A stretch of 64,000 nucleotides of DNA from Lagopus muta (taxonomy: Eukaryota; Chordata; Aves; Galliformes; Phasianidae). The notes beneath the pieces were generated by a model that was given only the letters and a program-made list of their open reading frames with translations, was not told where the DNA came from and searched no databases. Below, one piece after another: positions 14,870-27,179 of this stretch. Numbering within the stretch: position 1 is the first letter of the stretch; every line of letters starts with the position of its first letter. The stretch covers positions 11,001,001-11,065,000 of the forward strand of contig NC_064437.1 of NCBI RefSeq assembly GCF_023343835.1, in the 5' to 3' direction. A program made the translations under genes and the position numbers.

Positions 14870-15330
14870 GCCATTACTGCAACCTTCCTAAAATACTCTT
14901 CGATTGGTCCAAATCTGTTTGAAGCACAAGAACAAAAAGCAGAGACAGTGCATCATCTGAGGCCTAACACTGAGTGCTGCAGAAATTCGCATCTTACACA
15001 CAACAACAGCCCAGCTCCAATATCCCAGAGTGATTCCCAGTGTCCATTTTTAAAGCTGGCATGACTCATTTGTGTTCATTTTGTGATACAGTCACTTATT
15101 TGCAGATCTGTTGCCCTACCAGTTGTCTCTCATTTTAAGTTTATTGTTGCTACCCAAACATATTATTTCACATTTCCCCTTGCTGAAATGTAACCCATGT
15201 ATTTCCTTCAGATCATCTGTCCAATTTGTTGCAGTCATTTCACACTGCAGTGCCTGTATTCCCCCCACCCTGAGCTCTACTGCAGCAATTAGTAAATCTC
15301 TGTTCTATCATCCAAGTCACAAACTGAAAG
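14870..15330 (-). mobile_element. Possible ancient CR1/L3-like LINE remnant
   Basis: Phrases such as CACTTATTTGCAGATCTG, CAGATCATCTGTCCAATTTG and a following stretch ending in CTATCATCCAAGTCA resemble the reverse complement of old CR1/L3-type 3' regions. Very diverged, so the family and limits are uncertain. Confidence 0.35.
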
Positions 15331-18300
15331 ACTAAACGGGATTAAACTCACAAAATACACCTGCTGAATCCCACATGCTGCACTCCTTCAATTTGAAACA
15401 TCCTTAGAGCATTTAATTAACAAGTACAAACCAGCATGGCAAATCTTCTCTGACAGTTTCTATTTTTGGTGTTTCTGAATTCTTTATCTGTGGAGATAAA
15501 ACTTCCAACTTCAGCACTACTGTGCTTTGTCACTCTGCTGGAAAACCTTCATACACAAACACACAGGGGAGGCCTCCAGCACTCTCTTCCCTCTTTAAAG
15601 CTTTAGTGGCAAAGTAACCTAGTTGCACAGCTCTAACAGTTCCGAATTTGGGCCACTTTCCTGTTTTTCTTGCCTGTAACAGAGATACTACAATGACACA
15701 TTCACTCCAAGAAATCTCTAGCTCTGAAAAATTCAGATCAGATATGTGAGTACATACATGAACCAATAATAAAAAAAAGGCAAAACCAAAAAGCAGGATG
15801 TTGTCATTTATGCATCAACATGAAAACTGCCAAGAACACACAGTTGCTTTTGGACGTTTATATTTTCTTATTAAGTATTAAACTCAAATCACTGCACTTT
15901 AAGGACAGAATCAGACATGTCTCAGGACAGAGCTGGAAAGGACAAAATCCCACTGCTCTGCTACCAGCCAGGATTCTCCGAAGGGGAAGCTGTTGCTCTG
16001 ATCCTTCTTACAGCAGTTTGTCTGGCACATATGCACCCAATTAATCAAAGCAAATATTTGTGTTTAAATACTGTTAACTGAACTACTAAAAACACCTTTA
16101 AAATCTTGGACAATTAAATTTTCTATCTTGCCAACAATCATATTCTATGTCTTGTGACAAAGTTTGATACACAGAAACAGAAAGGGAGAGCAGCTAGTGG
16201 AACAGAGAAAACATTGTTACAAGGGGAGTCAGCTGTTTTCAGAAGTAACAAGATAGAAAGCTTTCAGCTTAATGCAAAGCAAAAATATTTAAATAGAGTA
16301 TCAAGTAAAACTTTAACCAAGGGCCCACGAGCTCTGAAACAAGCAACCAAAAAGGAACTTGGTCATCACAGAGAATGGTCCTGCTGCATTTCCAAAGGGC
16401 CAAGGATTGGAACAGCTGATCTTCTGGCACATCCACATTTTGCTGAGTTCGTTATAAGCATTAAAAGCTTAAAGTAACTTTCAAGAACAGTTGCTGTAAT
16501 TTAAGCTTTTGGTCTGAAGATATAAAAACCTCCTCTATGATAACTGTCTGTGTAAGCAGAAGTAATTAAATACAAGCCTGTAACTAATACACAGGACTGA
16601 GACACAGACTGTAGAAGTTATCAGCCTATTATGCTACAAAACCAAAACTGAGCATTTTGCTTTGATTATGAAAATGCACATAACCTTTTGAAAAGCCTTT
16701 TGTTTAAAGAACAACATCCAAGAAGAAAGTGCTACTAAATGCTTACCTCTGCATTTCCTAATAGTATTTCAACAGGTTTTCACAAAACTAAAATAAATGC
16801 TTAGAAAAGTTTTGCTACAGCAAAGGCAGTTTTCGAAGCACAAGCCACGTTTATGGTATTGTTATAGCTAGAACAATATTAGACTTAAGTGTAATGTTTA
16901 TCAGAAGCAAGTTTTTATAAAAAGCAGCCTGATTTCCAGCACAGTACACTTAATTTGGAAACTAAGAACTTTCTCACTCCAGAAGTGCGAAAGTTTCCCC
17001 TTTCTGTACCTTCTCTCCCGCCTACAGAGGTGGAAGATTTTTTTCTTGTTCCAAGATTTTAAGGACAACTTCTACAAATATCTGCCTGGAATCATCCAAG
17101 TATATTTAAACCAACCCCAAAGAAAGGGAACAATAGGTCTCCCAGTACTGCAGTTCTAGAATTTATGTCAGTACAACGTAAAGGTATGGATACAGGCAAA
17201 TGCTAAATACTTGCAAAGCAAGCTGCCTCATGCAAATCTGGTTCTTTACGACTGAAGAAACCTGTAGCAACAGTTCCTGCAAAATGCAAAGACTTCCATT
17301 TTGGGGAAAGCCCTAAGAAAGCAACCACTGACAGAGAAGCTGCAAAGATGTGAAAGAGAGCTTTTCAAATGTGAAAGACTTATTTTTAAAAAATGGTAAT
17401 AAACATCTGGAAATGGGACAGACTGCCAAGACTTCTATTCCAACTCACTGAGTTCATTTTGAAACATGAGGAAACTGTTCCCTATTTCACTTACCCAACA
17501 CAGTGGCAGAAGAGCAAAGTGGAAGCCTTATCACCTTGCAGGCACCAGGCAACTATCAGTGACAAGATGCCAATCTACTCCCAGTACCCAGAACAGTCTG
17601 TAAGAACCAGAACTCAACATTTCCTCCAGTCTCTTGGAAATACTGGGAGAGGGAAGTCTCCATTCTGTATGTGGCAGACAGCAAAGGGGATCCGACATCA
17701 CACTACATTGGAAATGCCAATAAATATCAAGGCAGCCAGGCATTGTTTAGCAATAGAACAGAAGGCCATAGGATATCCTCCTAAACTGTGTGAAACAGAT
17801 CTAATCATTTTTGCATACTAAATGTGTAATACTGAGTTCAAAAATTCCATTTACTAGTTCTCATTTTCCAGACATAAAACACAATTGAACTTCATCACTA
17901 AATTGCTCAGTAAATAAGCTACTTAATACTGCCTCTCTCTTATTAATTAGATATTTGTAGTATACAATGCAAAGAAAAATCATTTTAGTTTACAGTGGTA
18001 CAACTGAGAACTGCAGGAAGTTCTATTACTGGACAACAAAACAAATAGACATATCAGAATTTCAGTTTCAGGTCGTAACTGCTGCTCCTTATTGACACAC
18101 ATGGCCACACTGCGAAACAATCCTTCACAAAAAGTCTTTACTGTAATTCCAGGACATACCACGTTTCTATGAAATAAGCATAAAACTTGCACCCAAAGTA
18201 GCTCACATTCTGAATGACTCCTCAGAAGCCACATGCTGAAGGAAATTGCTAACTAAACCCTTCTACAGCAAGGGAGTTTCATGAATGGCTTCAACTGAGT

Positions 18301-18940
18301 GAAAATTTCACCCAACTAACACTAATATTTTACTGCATACACTTTTCCTTAAAAGAACTGAGTTTGTCTCCTGCAGACCACTTTTTCTTCAACCAATGTT
18401 TTTCCAGTCCTTGCATCAGCAAGGGGGAAAGTGTTGTAATTAAATGTAAGCAGAAATACATGGAAAAGACACATCTTTAGGGGTTGTAAAAGTCAGTATT
18501 TAATACAAAACATGGAGTATGCTTAAAGTTTTGATCTCTATATGTTATTAGTTTAGCAGTAATGGCAATATCAATGGAAAACACACAAATACACCTAGAA
18601 CCACCAAGTAGCTATTATAGTTCATCTAATAACAACTGCTTACTTACTGCTGAGTAACAGTTGGAAATCTGAATGCCCAGAACACCTGGGTATTCAGATT
18701 TCTTTTATGAAAGCTTTGTTATCATTATACATCAGCCTCAGTCTAAATTAGTAACAGGAAGAGTTTAACCCCAAGACCACAGCCCCTGTCAGCACTCTGG
18801 GATAATCAGGGAGAGAACACAAGATACCATAAGGATGACACAGAACCTTAAGTTCTCCCATTGCTATCAGGGCTGGGTGACAAAGGGGAGCTGGGACAGC
18901 TGGGACACACGGGCACTACGGGAATCATTGCTCTAAGTGG
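15331..18940. other. Non-coding, presumed ZZZ3 intron near promoter
   Basis: No recognised exon. Two plus-strand open frames (16,154-16,477, 107 codons; 17,393-17,821, 142 codons) have no recognisable domain and are treated as chance. A 17-bp-arm hairpin sits at 18,664-18,702, and a small tandem (AGCTGGGAC twice) at 18,889-18,907. Confidence 0.5.
18664..18702. repeat. Inverted repeat, 17-bp arms and 5-nt loop
   Basis: GAAATCTGAATGCCCAG and CTGGGTATTCAGATTTC pair over 17 positions with one G:T, loop AACAC. As plus-strand RNA every pair forms (one G.U); as minus-strand RNA there is one A-C mismatch. Confidence 0.85.
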
Positions 18941-19689
18941 AACAGGAGACTGAGAAGTATTCCACAAGCTTGGGACGTACAGAGATCAGATCTGCGATGT
19001 CTTTTGTGCTCTGCGACAGGAGCTGCGGGCATCCAACAGCCAGGGCTGAGCGCAGCAGCAGCACAACGTGCCGGCACCGAGCGCGCGTCCGAGCCACGAG
19101 AGGCCGGGGGACCCACGGCCGCAAACGGCCTCGGTCAGGAAGGACCGAGGGGCGAAGCGGAGCCGGAGGTTCCTCGGCCCCTCTTGGCCAGCCGGCAGCC
19201 CGGGCCCCGATCCCAGGCGCTGCCGCACGTTCGGCCCAGAGGCGGCCGGAGGGCTCCACCGGCGGGGTGGGGCGGGCGCCGCTCTGAGGAGCGAAGTGCG
19301 GCCCGGGCAGCGCGAGGTGAGCTGAGGTGAGGCGGGGCCGGGCCGGGGCGGGGGAAGGGAGGGAGGGCCGGGAGCGGAGCCAGTAGCGCTTCCCCGGGGC
19401 GCCCGACCCCGCCCCGCTTCCCGCGCGGTCCGGGGCACGCCGGCGGGGAGGAGGCTGATCGCAGGGTCCCCGCCCCCCGGGCCCCCGTTACCATTACCCA
19501 GCACGCCCAGCGCCGCGCCGCCATCCCGCAGCCGGCCCGCTCCCGCAGGAACCGCGCGACCTCGCGAGATTTCCCCTCCCCACTCCCCCACTTTCCCTCC
19601 TCCTCTCCCATCCCCGCCCCGCGACCCGGCCCGGCCCCGCGCGCACACGCACGCTCGCTCAGACCCAACATGGCGGCCGCGGCGCCGCG

Positions 19690-19695
19690 CACGTG
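19690..19695. promoter_or_regulatory. E-box CACGTG
   Basis: Palindromic USF/MYC-type E-box within the CpG island, 23 bp to the right of a YY1-like site. Confidence 0.4.
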
Positions 19696-19816
19696 TCCCC
19701 AGCCGCGCGGTGTCAGACCGGGCGCGCGCACGGACACCCGTGCACGCACGTAACGCCTGGGAAGGGGGGTCACGGGGAGGGACAGAGGGGATGAGGGAGG
19801 GGGGAGGCGGAGCCGC

Positions 19817-19828
19817 CGCGCACGCGCA
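19817..19828 (+). promoter_or_regulatory. NRF1-like site
   Basis: CGCGCACGCGCA matches the YGCGCAYGCGCR consensus of nuclear respiratory factor 1 at every position; common in CpG-island promoters. Confidence 0.5.
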
Positions 19829-19899
19829 GGAGGCGCCGCTGCCGGCCAGCTGATTCGAACGGGGCGCGCGAGCCGCCACCTCCTCCCGCACGCGGTGGT

Positions 19900-19905
19900 C
19901 ACGTG
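19900..19905. promoter_or_regulatory. E-box in GTCACGTGGGGG context
   Basis: USF/TFE-type palindromic CACGTG preceded by GT, near the left end of the presumed first exon. Confidence 0.4.
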
Positions 19906-20035
19906 GGGGCTTCCCCCCGCTCCTTCCCTCCTCCTCCTCCTCCTCCTTCGCCTTCCCCCTCCCCTCGCGGGTTCCGAACTCGGCACCATCCGGGTCCCCC
20001 ATTCCCCGGGGCTGGGCCCGGGCCCGGGCCCTCAC

Positions 20036-20400
20036 CTGGCGCCCGCTCCTCGGCGCGGCCGGCCCCGCGCAGCCCGGCGCGCGGCTCGCTCCCTCCGTGC
20101 TGCCCGCACCAGGCGGCGGCGGCGGCGGCGGCGGCTCCGCACAGCGCCTGCTCCCCTCAGCTCGGCGGCGGCGGCTCCTTCCGCTTCCTTCCCCTCCCCC
20201 TCCAGCCACTGCGGCGGGGACCCACTCCCTGCAGCTCCGCCTGCTGGCAGAGGGCGGGGGCGGCGGCACGGCCTGCCCGCTGCCCCCGGGCGGGGGGCTG
20301 CGCTGCCGGGTGAGGCCGCGCGCTGGGCGGCCCCGAGAGGTGGCCCGTGCGGGGGGCGGGTGCCCGGCGGGCCGTCCTGAGGGGACGAGGGGGGGGAGGC
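20036..20400 (-). other. ZZZ3: Putative non-coding first exon of ZZZ3
   Basis: The best minus-strand donor in the island is GCCAG|GTGAGGG at 20,035-20,034, which would end a first exon lying to its right. The 5' end is not determinable from sequence; 20,400 is a placeholder. The segment includes a (GGC)8 run. Long open frames here (up to 427 codons) are low-complexity consequences of GC richness, not genes. Confidence 0.4.
20112..20135. repeat. (GGC)8 trinucleotide run
   Basis: Eight uninterrupted GGC units on the plus strand (GCC on the presumed ZZZ3 transcript), inside the CpG island. Confidence 0.95.
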
Positions 20401-22730
20401 GCGGCGCCGCTCGCGCGTGCGGCTGAGGCGGCAGCGGCCGGGGCGCGGCGGGATCGCTGCGGGCGGCGGGCTGCCGGCTGCGGGCTGCCGGCGGGCACCG
20501 CTTCCCGGAGCGCGCGGCGGGCGCCGTGCTGCCGGAGAGCCCTTCCCCTTCTCAGCCCAGAAAGCGCTGCTCCGCGGATCCGCGTCCTGCGCTCTCTGGA
20601 CCGGTGGCTGAAAATCAACCGTTCACGTCTTTTTTTTTGGCATCCTCCTCGTTCCCTGCGAGTCAGCCTGTTTACGTGGTGGGACTTTATTTACCGATGC
20701 CTTTTCCCAAAGGGAGAGGATCTATCGTGTAACTCTCGTTCTCCTCTAAACCCACGGTTATGGGGGGGCTTTTTTTTTTTCTTATGTATTTGGTGAGCTT
20801 CAGGTAATGAGGATCAAAATATTCCAGTTTTCTATGTAAACGCTTATGAAAGGCAATAAAAACATTATAATAAGAACCTCTAGCAACTCTGCAAATTACT
20901 GGAAAATCCTAGACTAGATCAGCTTTCTGTAATAGAAGATTACCTAGAAAAAAATATTTTCAATTTCTTTTAAGGAAAGGCGCTGTGGCGGTCAGACTGA
21001 TTGTGCTTCTGTGCGGAAAGGATCTTTTCCCATTTAACAACACCATAATTGCCCCAATTACTAGTCTGGCCATGCAGTCCTGCAGTCTGCATAAAAACCT
21101 CAGTCGCTTTTCCACTTTCCCAAGCGGTTTCCACTTTTCCCTTCTTCTTGTTGACTTGGAAATCCTGCAAAGGGATTCAAAACAACAGAAATCCCACAAG
21201 AGGGAGAAGGAAATTTTTGTTGTTGACTCTGCTGCTGTTTTCATGTAGCCTTCTGTCTGTGTGCCCAAATCTTAAAGAGCAGTGGAGCCTTTTGTGTTGT
21301 TATTGCAGAAGCACCTGTAAGCATCGACTGCGATCAGTGCAGAAATATGTTTGCCCAGCTCAACAGCTGCAGCCGTTGAAGGCATTATTGCATTGCAGCC
21401 AAGTGCTAGCGCTTTCACAGTAGAACTGAGTGTTCTCACAGCAAAATCTATTGTATTTTGTTCAAGTTCCCATGGCTGCCGAAGGGCGCAGTTGAGCAAT
21501 ACAGCAGAGCTGATCTGACAGCCTGCTGACACAAAGCAGCACCCTTTCCCCACACCCTCCCCCCCTAACTGCACTGGTGCCCATCTGAACACCCAGTAAA
21601 TCAGACCTTTAAGACACCAAGGAGCTGTTCCCATTTCTGGGGTTTTAATAACCAAAGAAATAAACTGCTTTGGATGATGGACAACAGAGGCAGCATATGA
21701 GAAGTTGGGGCAAAGGTGTTGCCAGCGGTGGGGAGGAGCGGGACTACTCTCTCTTGGCAGAAGATACTTTTTGGCAACAAGTTTGAACCAGTCCAACCAT
21801 ATTGCCTAGCCACACCCGAGACCAGGATTCGCTTTGAATTCACTGAGGAGTGTCTAAATGCTAAGCTCTGCTATCTTCCTTAAGAAGCAATAATATCTAG
21901 TGATGAGATGATAACAGAGCAACCGTTGTTAATGGCACAGTGCTTTTGGTAATGGCTCCTGTTAATGAAGGGGATGCTCCTGGGCTGTGCTCCACCTCTA
22001 TATGCCCCTGCTTTCACTGGAATGAATCCAGCAATTGCGTACCCACAGGGCAGTTTGGCTCAGCAAGCCTCCTAGAGGAAAATAACTATATGTAAAGAGG
22101 AAAAAAACCAAGCCATGCAGAGTAAGGAGATCAAGCATACTTACTATGCTTATTCTTATTATACTTATTGTCTCCACCCAAGAAAATTTACATTTAAACC
22201 CTGAGAAACCTGCTTTGTTTGAAGCTGGTTGGATGGAGCTCTACTTTTTGACTCTGTTGTCTCCACAATTCGAACTTTTTCTATTTGTTCATGCTATCTG
22301 GCAGCTCCTTTCCTGCAGGAGGCTGTAGCAGCTTCTAAATAATTCCTAAGCCTATAGGAATATGGTCCTGCCCAGCACCATCACATTTCTGTAACACATT
22401 TCCCCTTCCCCAGCTACTTATATAACCTATCTAATCCATAAGCTTTGGTACAACCATTTTATCCATCAGCAAGTTATGCCATACATCAATAACTGGTAAC
22501 TATATTTTGCTGTGGGCAGCCTCAAGTAATTCATAATGCAGTAGCAACCCTTCTGGCCTTGCCACTGGTGGTAGTAAAAAACAAAACAAAACCATTCTGA
22601 CCAAGGGAAAACTGTGTTAATGGCAGCTTTTCCTCATGTTACAATGGGACAAGCTAAAAAAGAGCCAGCCCCACCTGTAAAGTCACTATTAGCTACAAAA
22701 TGAGATCCCCACCATTTCATTGGAGCCCCT

Positions 22731-22774
22731 GCTCATATTTGTGCATAGTCATATTTGCTCATATTTGTGCATAG
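22731..22774. repeat. Short tandem duplication
   Basis: GCTCATATTTGTGCATAG occurs at 22,731-22,748 and again, identical, at 22,757-22,774, separated by TCATATTT; period 26 bp. Confidence 0.9.
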
Positions 22775-25006
22775 AGCACAAGACCATAAGGTCCAGCACT
22801 GACAGAGCTGTTACAGGACTCATGCTTTCAGTGGCAGCATCACTGTTTCCACCTGTTTAACATCAACAAACAGCATAACTGCTTTTCCATTATTAAAGCA
22901 AATGTGGGTTTTTTTCCTCTTTGTTTTTTTTTCCTAACATTTGTCAAAACAAAGCTCACTCTGCACAGTTCAGCACAATTGAGAAACTGATCTGAAGGAC
23001 AGCTAGGTTAGTTATGGTATTTTTCCAGTATGCTCTAAGAAGGGCATTTGCCTACCCAATGCTGCTATTAAACACAGGGTTTATGGTCTCAGCCGCTGCT
23101 CCAAGATCTATGCTGGCTCTACAGCATCATGCAGAAGGGAGATTACAATTGAATTCTTCTCTGTAGTTCAGCTCAGGCTTATTTGCTGTTATTCAAGAGA
23201 GCTGTATTGGACTGAGTAGTTTGTGGGGAATTGCTTTGGTGGCTGCACAGTAAGTCCTGGTCAAGAGCAGAGACTTCCTGAAGCCAGCTGAGCCCAAACC
23301 TAATAAACCATCCTGAAATGGATGAGGGCTAGCTCAGCACAACTCACTGTTACTCTTAGCTAATCAACTCAGTCTTAAACCAATCAGAAAACTTACTTAT
23401 TCATTCAGCTTATGAGTTTCCTATTGCAGTATCAAGATCCCGTTGCTTAAATCTACCCATAAACAACCTTTACAAGGAAACCTCTCATAAGAATCCATAA
23501 AATCAATGAGTGATCTGTTCCTCACAAATGGACTTTTTTTTTAATTTAATCTGCATATCTCAGCTGACACACCGTTAGGAGAGAAAAATTTTGTGATAAT
23601 ACCAGCTTTTTAATGAAAAGTATGACTCAGCTATTGTAAGCAAACACCTGTAATTTTAGATGCAGTATAAACAGGGCCATTTTTACCTTATGATGTGGCA
23701 GTGCTCACACGTTTACAGAGGATAAAAGCTTTATCGCCTTGTTGAATCACTGAAAGCTAGGCTGAAGCTATTAACTGAAGACCAGCCAAGTGTTTTAAAT
23801 AGCAATATCTATTACAGAATGTATGCAAGAAAATGAGTTATGTTTTTTCTCTTTTCGACCCCAACTCCAAAAGGATCCAATAAGATAAACTGAGTTTGTA
23901 AATAGATAATTTTGGTGAAATAATGTTGAAAGCAATTTGTCCCTCTTTGTGACACTTCAGAAGTCTAGAATTCTTACTTTGCTTCCTGCTACTAATTGTC
24001 AGCTCTGGATGGCTTAAGTATAGAGGGAAGCCAGAAAAGCCATCTGTTTGGAAGAATGAAAAAGCCTAGTTGTTTTACTCATTTCCTGGGCAAAATGAAG
24101 AGCTGAAAGGTTTTCAGTGAGAAAACTGCTTAGACTGCACTAAGCCAGATGTACACAGGGAATTCAAAAGGAATAAACGGAACAGGGTTTTCTTAGTTTG
24201 GTGTAAAATGGTTGTATGGCAATTAAGAAGAATCTGCTTGTTTCTTCAATCAGATAATCTGAACAATTTTTGTACATTTTCCAAATCTCAGGTTTGCTTT
24301 TCTAAATTAGCTTATGTGTGAATATTGATTAGAAACAATTGTCTGTAATGCGAAATGGAAAGAAGCTCCTTGCATTTAGTCCTTCTGAGAAATCACAGGA
24401 TAGCTTATGTTACTAAAAGCCAGTTACTTTATGAGCTTTGAATCTGAAAAGCAGGATTCTTACATAACACATTAGCACTGTGCATTAAATTACACCAGAT
24501 TTCATAAGAAAACGTCAGCCATATTTAACTTCTGCTCCACAAATCAAAATTGTTACATCCACTTAATGTATTCTCTAGCCAAGCATATTCCTTACTCTTT
24601 TTGCTGATACCCCACTGCCAGTAGGACAAGCTGCTAACTGAACAGCTAGTCATATGAAATTAGCCTGCAGTAGGGTTGAAAAAAATACAGGATCATACAC
24701 ACTCGCAGAAGGCTTGAAATATAAGTTCTTTCAGATATCACTGAATGTTGTGCTATGCTGAAAGGACAGACTTCTTTGAGTATTCTGTGCCTCCAAATTA
24801 GGGACTAACACTACTACTTGTTGGCTCCAATCTTCAGACATCTCCACTTTGATAGCCTGGTCAGAAGGTAACTCCAATCAGCATAGCTCTATTGGCAGAG
24901 CAGTCAGAATTCCCGTGTGACTATTCCCAAGCAACTCCCAGGCAAAGCAAAAAAGACAAGAACTTCCACATGAAATACAGTTTTGTGGGGGAAAAGAGAT
25001 TAAATT

Positions 25007-25047
25007 GAAATAAATAAATAAACAAATAAATAAATAAAAATAAAAAA
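25007..25047. repeat. (TAAA)n-like simple repeat
   Basis: Interrupted TAAATAAATAAACAAATAAA pattern ending in AAAATAAAAAAG. Confidence 0.9.
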
Positions 25048-27179
25048 GAAGCTTCCATGCAACCACATATAGTAGGTTGCAAGTCACAGTACAGCATCTA
25101 GAAGATAGAGCAGTAAAGTTCTAAACCAAGACCTCCTTATCACAGCCAGGAACATGTGGCAACAAAGGGTGTATCTGTTCTCTCCTGAATTCAGATTTGG
25201 CAGATTTCATACCAGAGAGATGTTACCCTACAGCAATTTTTGTTAGATGCTTACAAACATGTTTTTGCTGCATTCATGCATTTCAATAGTTGACAACGAC
25301 AACACTTCTCAAAGTATGCAGTTACCAAAATTGACTGTGATCTTGTCTGATACACATTAGTAAAAACGCTTTTTTGCTCCATTTAATCTTCCCTTGATAG
25401 AGTTACTAAACAGTGTATTGAATCTCTAAGTTTCCTAGCAAGCTTTCAGGCTGACAGAAAGACTGACACTCATTATAGAATTCCAGAGTCATTTATCTGT
25501 TTAAAAACGTAAACCTTTATCTGATGCATCTACTCAAGATCACTATTCCAGAGCAGAAGCAAAAATAGTTACTGTAGTGCCTCCAGCCAATTAAGGAACA
25601 GGAGAAATAGACTGTGCATTTCAAACATAAATTGATACAAACACATCACCATCATCAGACATAGGACTAGTATAGATTCAGCCTACAGAAACAGTTTTCT
25701 GAATAAAAAAATGAATTTTTATCATAATCATCTCTAGAACTTCCTCCATCACCTAATATTCCAGAAACAAGAAGACTTGCTTATAAGTCAGTAAAAGATC
25801 CCAGTAACAAGGAATAATTTTACAACTAACTTACTTCATTAAGCACACTACTTAGCTCTGAGCTCTCAAGTATACTGTAGAAGTGCCTTGTTTTGCTACT
25901 AATTCAACAGCTCTTTGGTTCATCTTTTTGCCCCCAGTTATACATTCACTTACTTCACACAGTATCTGAAGCATCCTTCTGGATGCTGGAGATTCCAATA
26001 AACACTTAACTAAACTACTTGTAGTAAATAAATAGACAACAACAAACCCTGAAAAACACAGAGAGCGCAAACTTTCAGCTATTCAACTCCTCAGGCAGTT
26101 TTCTCCAGAAGACAGAGTTAAAGTGACCAGACTGAACAGCAGTCTGTTAATAGCTCAAATCTAGACTCCCAAGCCTCAAAGACGGCCTCCACTGAATTTT
26201 CCCTTTGTGAAATGACAGCTTCCCGGGCATCCAAACACACTGCTGTCTTTCCTCAACTGGAAACAAATGGACAAACAATCTAAGAAGACTGGTTAAAAGC
26301 TTATGGAGAAAAATCATTTCTATGCCCCCTTTCTGAGATACATTCTTCCTCTGCTATTAATCAGATCTCTCTTCACAGTGCAGGTTTTTCTCCTGTAAGC
26401 ACTGCAGTGCTGCCTGCCTTCCACTATACACAAGCAATCCATCTGGAGTTCTCCCACACTGTCTTATTTTAAAAGGCTATTTCCATTTCTGTGGCATAAA
26501 ATCCTTCACAAAGTTCTCAAAGTGCTAAAAACAAGGCAGTCATCTTTTTGGAACCATCTTAAACACAAACACATTTAATCCCTGCAAACTTGGGAATTTC
26601 CTTTTTTGTTAGCATGACAAATAGTTGTAGTGTGAGGATGCCTGTCACTGAGGTGACAGAGGAACTTCACAACTCAGCTAATTTGAAGCATCTCAGTGGT
26701 TTATGCACACCACAGTTCAGGACTGCAGTGGAAAAAAATTCTGCAGAACTGCTAGACTATTAGAAATCTAGAAATATTTCTATCTAAACCTGAGTCACCA
26801 TTACTGAGGCAGATATTCCTACTCATTTAAGAAAACTGGGAGCAGTACATATGAAATCTCACAATCAAGCACAGCACCAAGTAGGGCAGAATAATTACCT
26901 CCTGTGCCTTGCATCGGATGTTTTTTGTTTGTTTTGCTTTGTTTTTTTTCCTCTACAATTGGATTTTGACTCTTTGTCTGATCTGCTGTAATACCCAGAA
27001 TATCTGACACAGAACTGCTTCATGCCTTGGACAAGCTAATATCCCCAGCATCAAGCCTTTCCTCCTTTGCAATTTTTACTGGGGCAGTCTGTTCTATTCA
27101 ACCTGTCCAACACATCAGTAGTTTAGGTTATAGGATACTGGGACTCTTACAGGTGGCTTTTTAACCACGATGGCTTTAA

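Larger units (their letters stand above)
4422..14870. other. Non-coding, presumed ZZZ3 intron
   Basis: No exon or RNA gene recognised. Notable small items are a T19 run at 9,831-9,849 followed by CAG, a 20-bp tandem near 9,293-9,329 (CTCA.GCACAGGTTAAA twice), and an 18-bp palindrome at 14,053-14,070. Remaining open frames are below 125 codons and unconvincing. Confidence 0.5.
19010..20600. promoter_or_regulatory. ZZZ3: CpG island, presumed ZZZ3 promoter
   Basis: About 1.6 kb of extreme GC and CpG density. Contains an exact NRF1-type site CGCGCACGCGCA (19,817-19,828), E-boxes CACGTG at 19,690-19,695 and 19,900-19,905, a YY1-like CAACATGGCGGC (19,667-19,678), GC boxes (near 19,345) and no TATA box. 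Position upstream of the USP33 3' end matches the ZZZ3 5' end in the conserved ZZZ3-USP33-MIGA1 order. ZZZ3 encodes a ZZ-finger/Myb subunit of the ATAC histone acetyltransferase complex. Confidence 0.6.

Noticed and set aside
17393-17821. 142-codon plus-strand frame
   Set aside because: No recognisable motif, ordinary composition, no flanking splice or promoter support; within chance for a window this size.
1-18940. Search for ZZZ3 coding exons in the left part
   Set aside because: No frame matches ZZZ3 protein features (SANT/Myb, ZZ finger); coding exons must lie left of the window.
18986-20269. 427-codon minus-strand open frame, and other long frames in the first CpG island (284, 161, 149 codons)
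   Set aside because: GC-rich sequence has few stop codons; the translations are Arg/Gly/Pro/Ala low-complexity, overlap in several frames and show no domain.
26642-26660. CTGTCAC-TGAG-GTGACAG inverted repeat
   Set aside because: Only 7-bp arms; common by chance.
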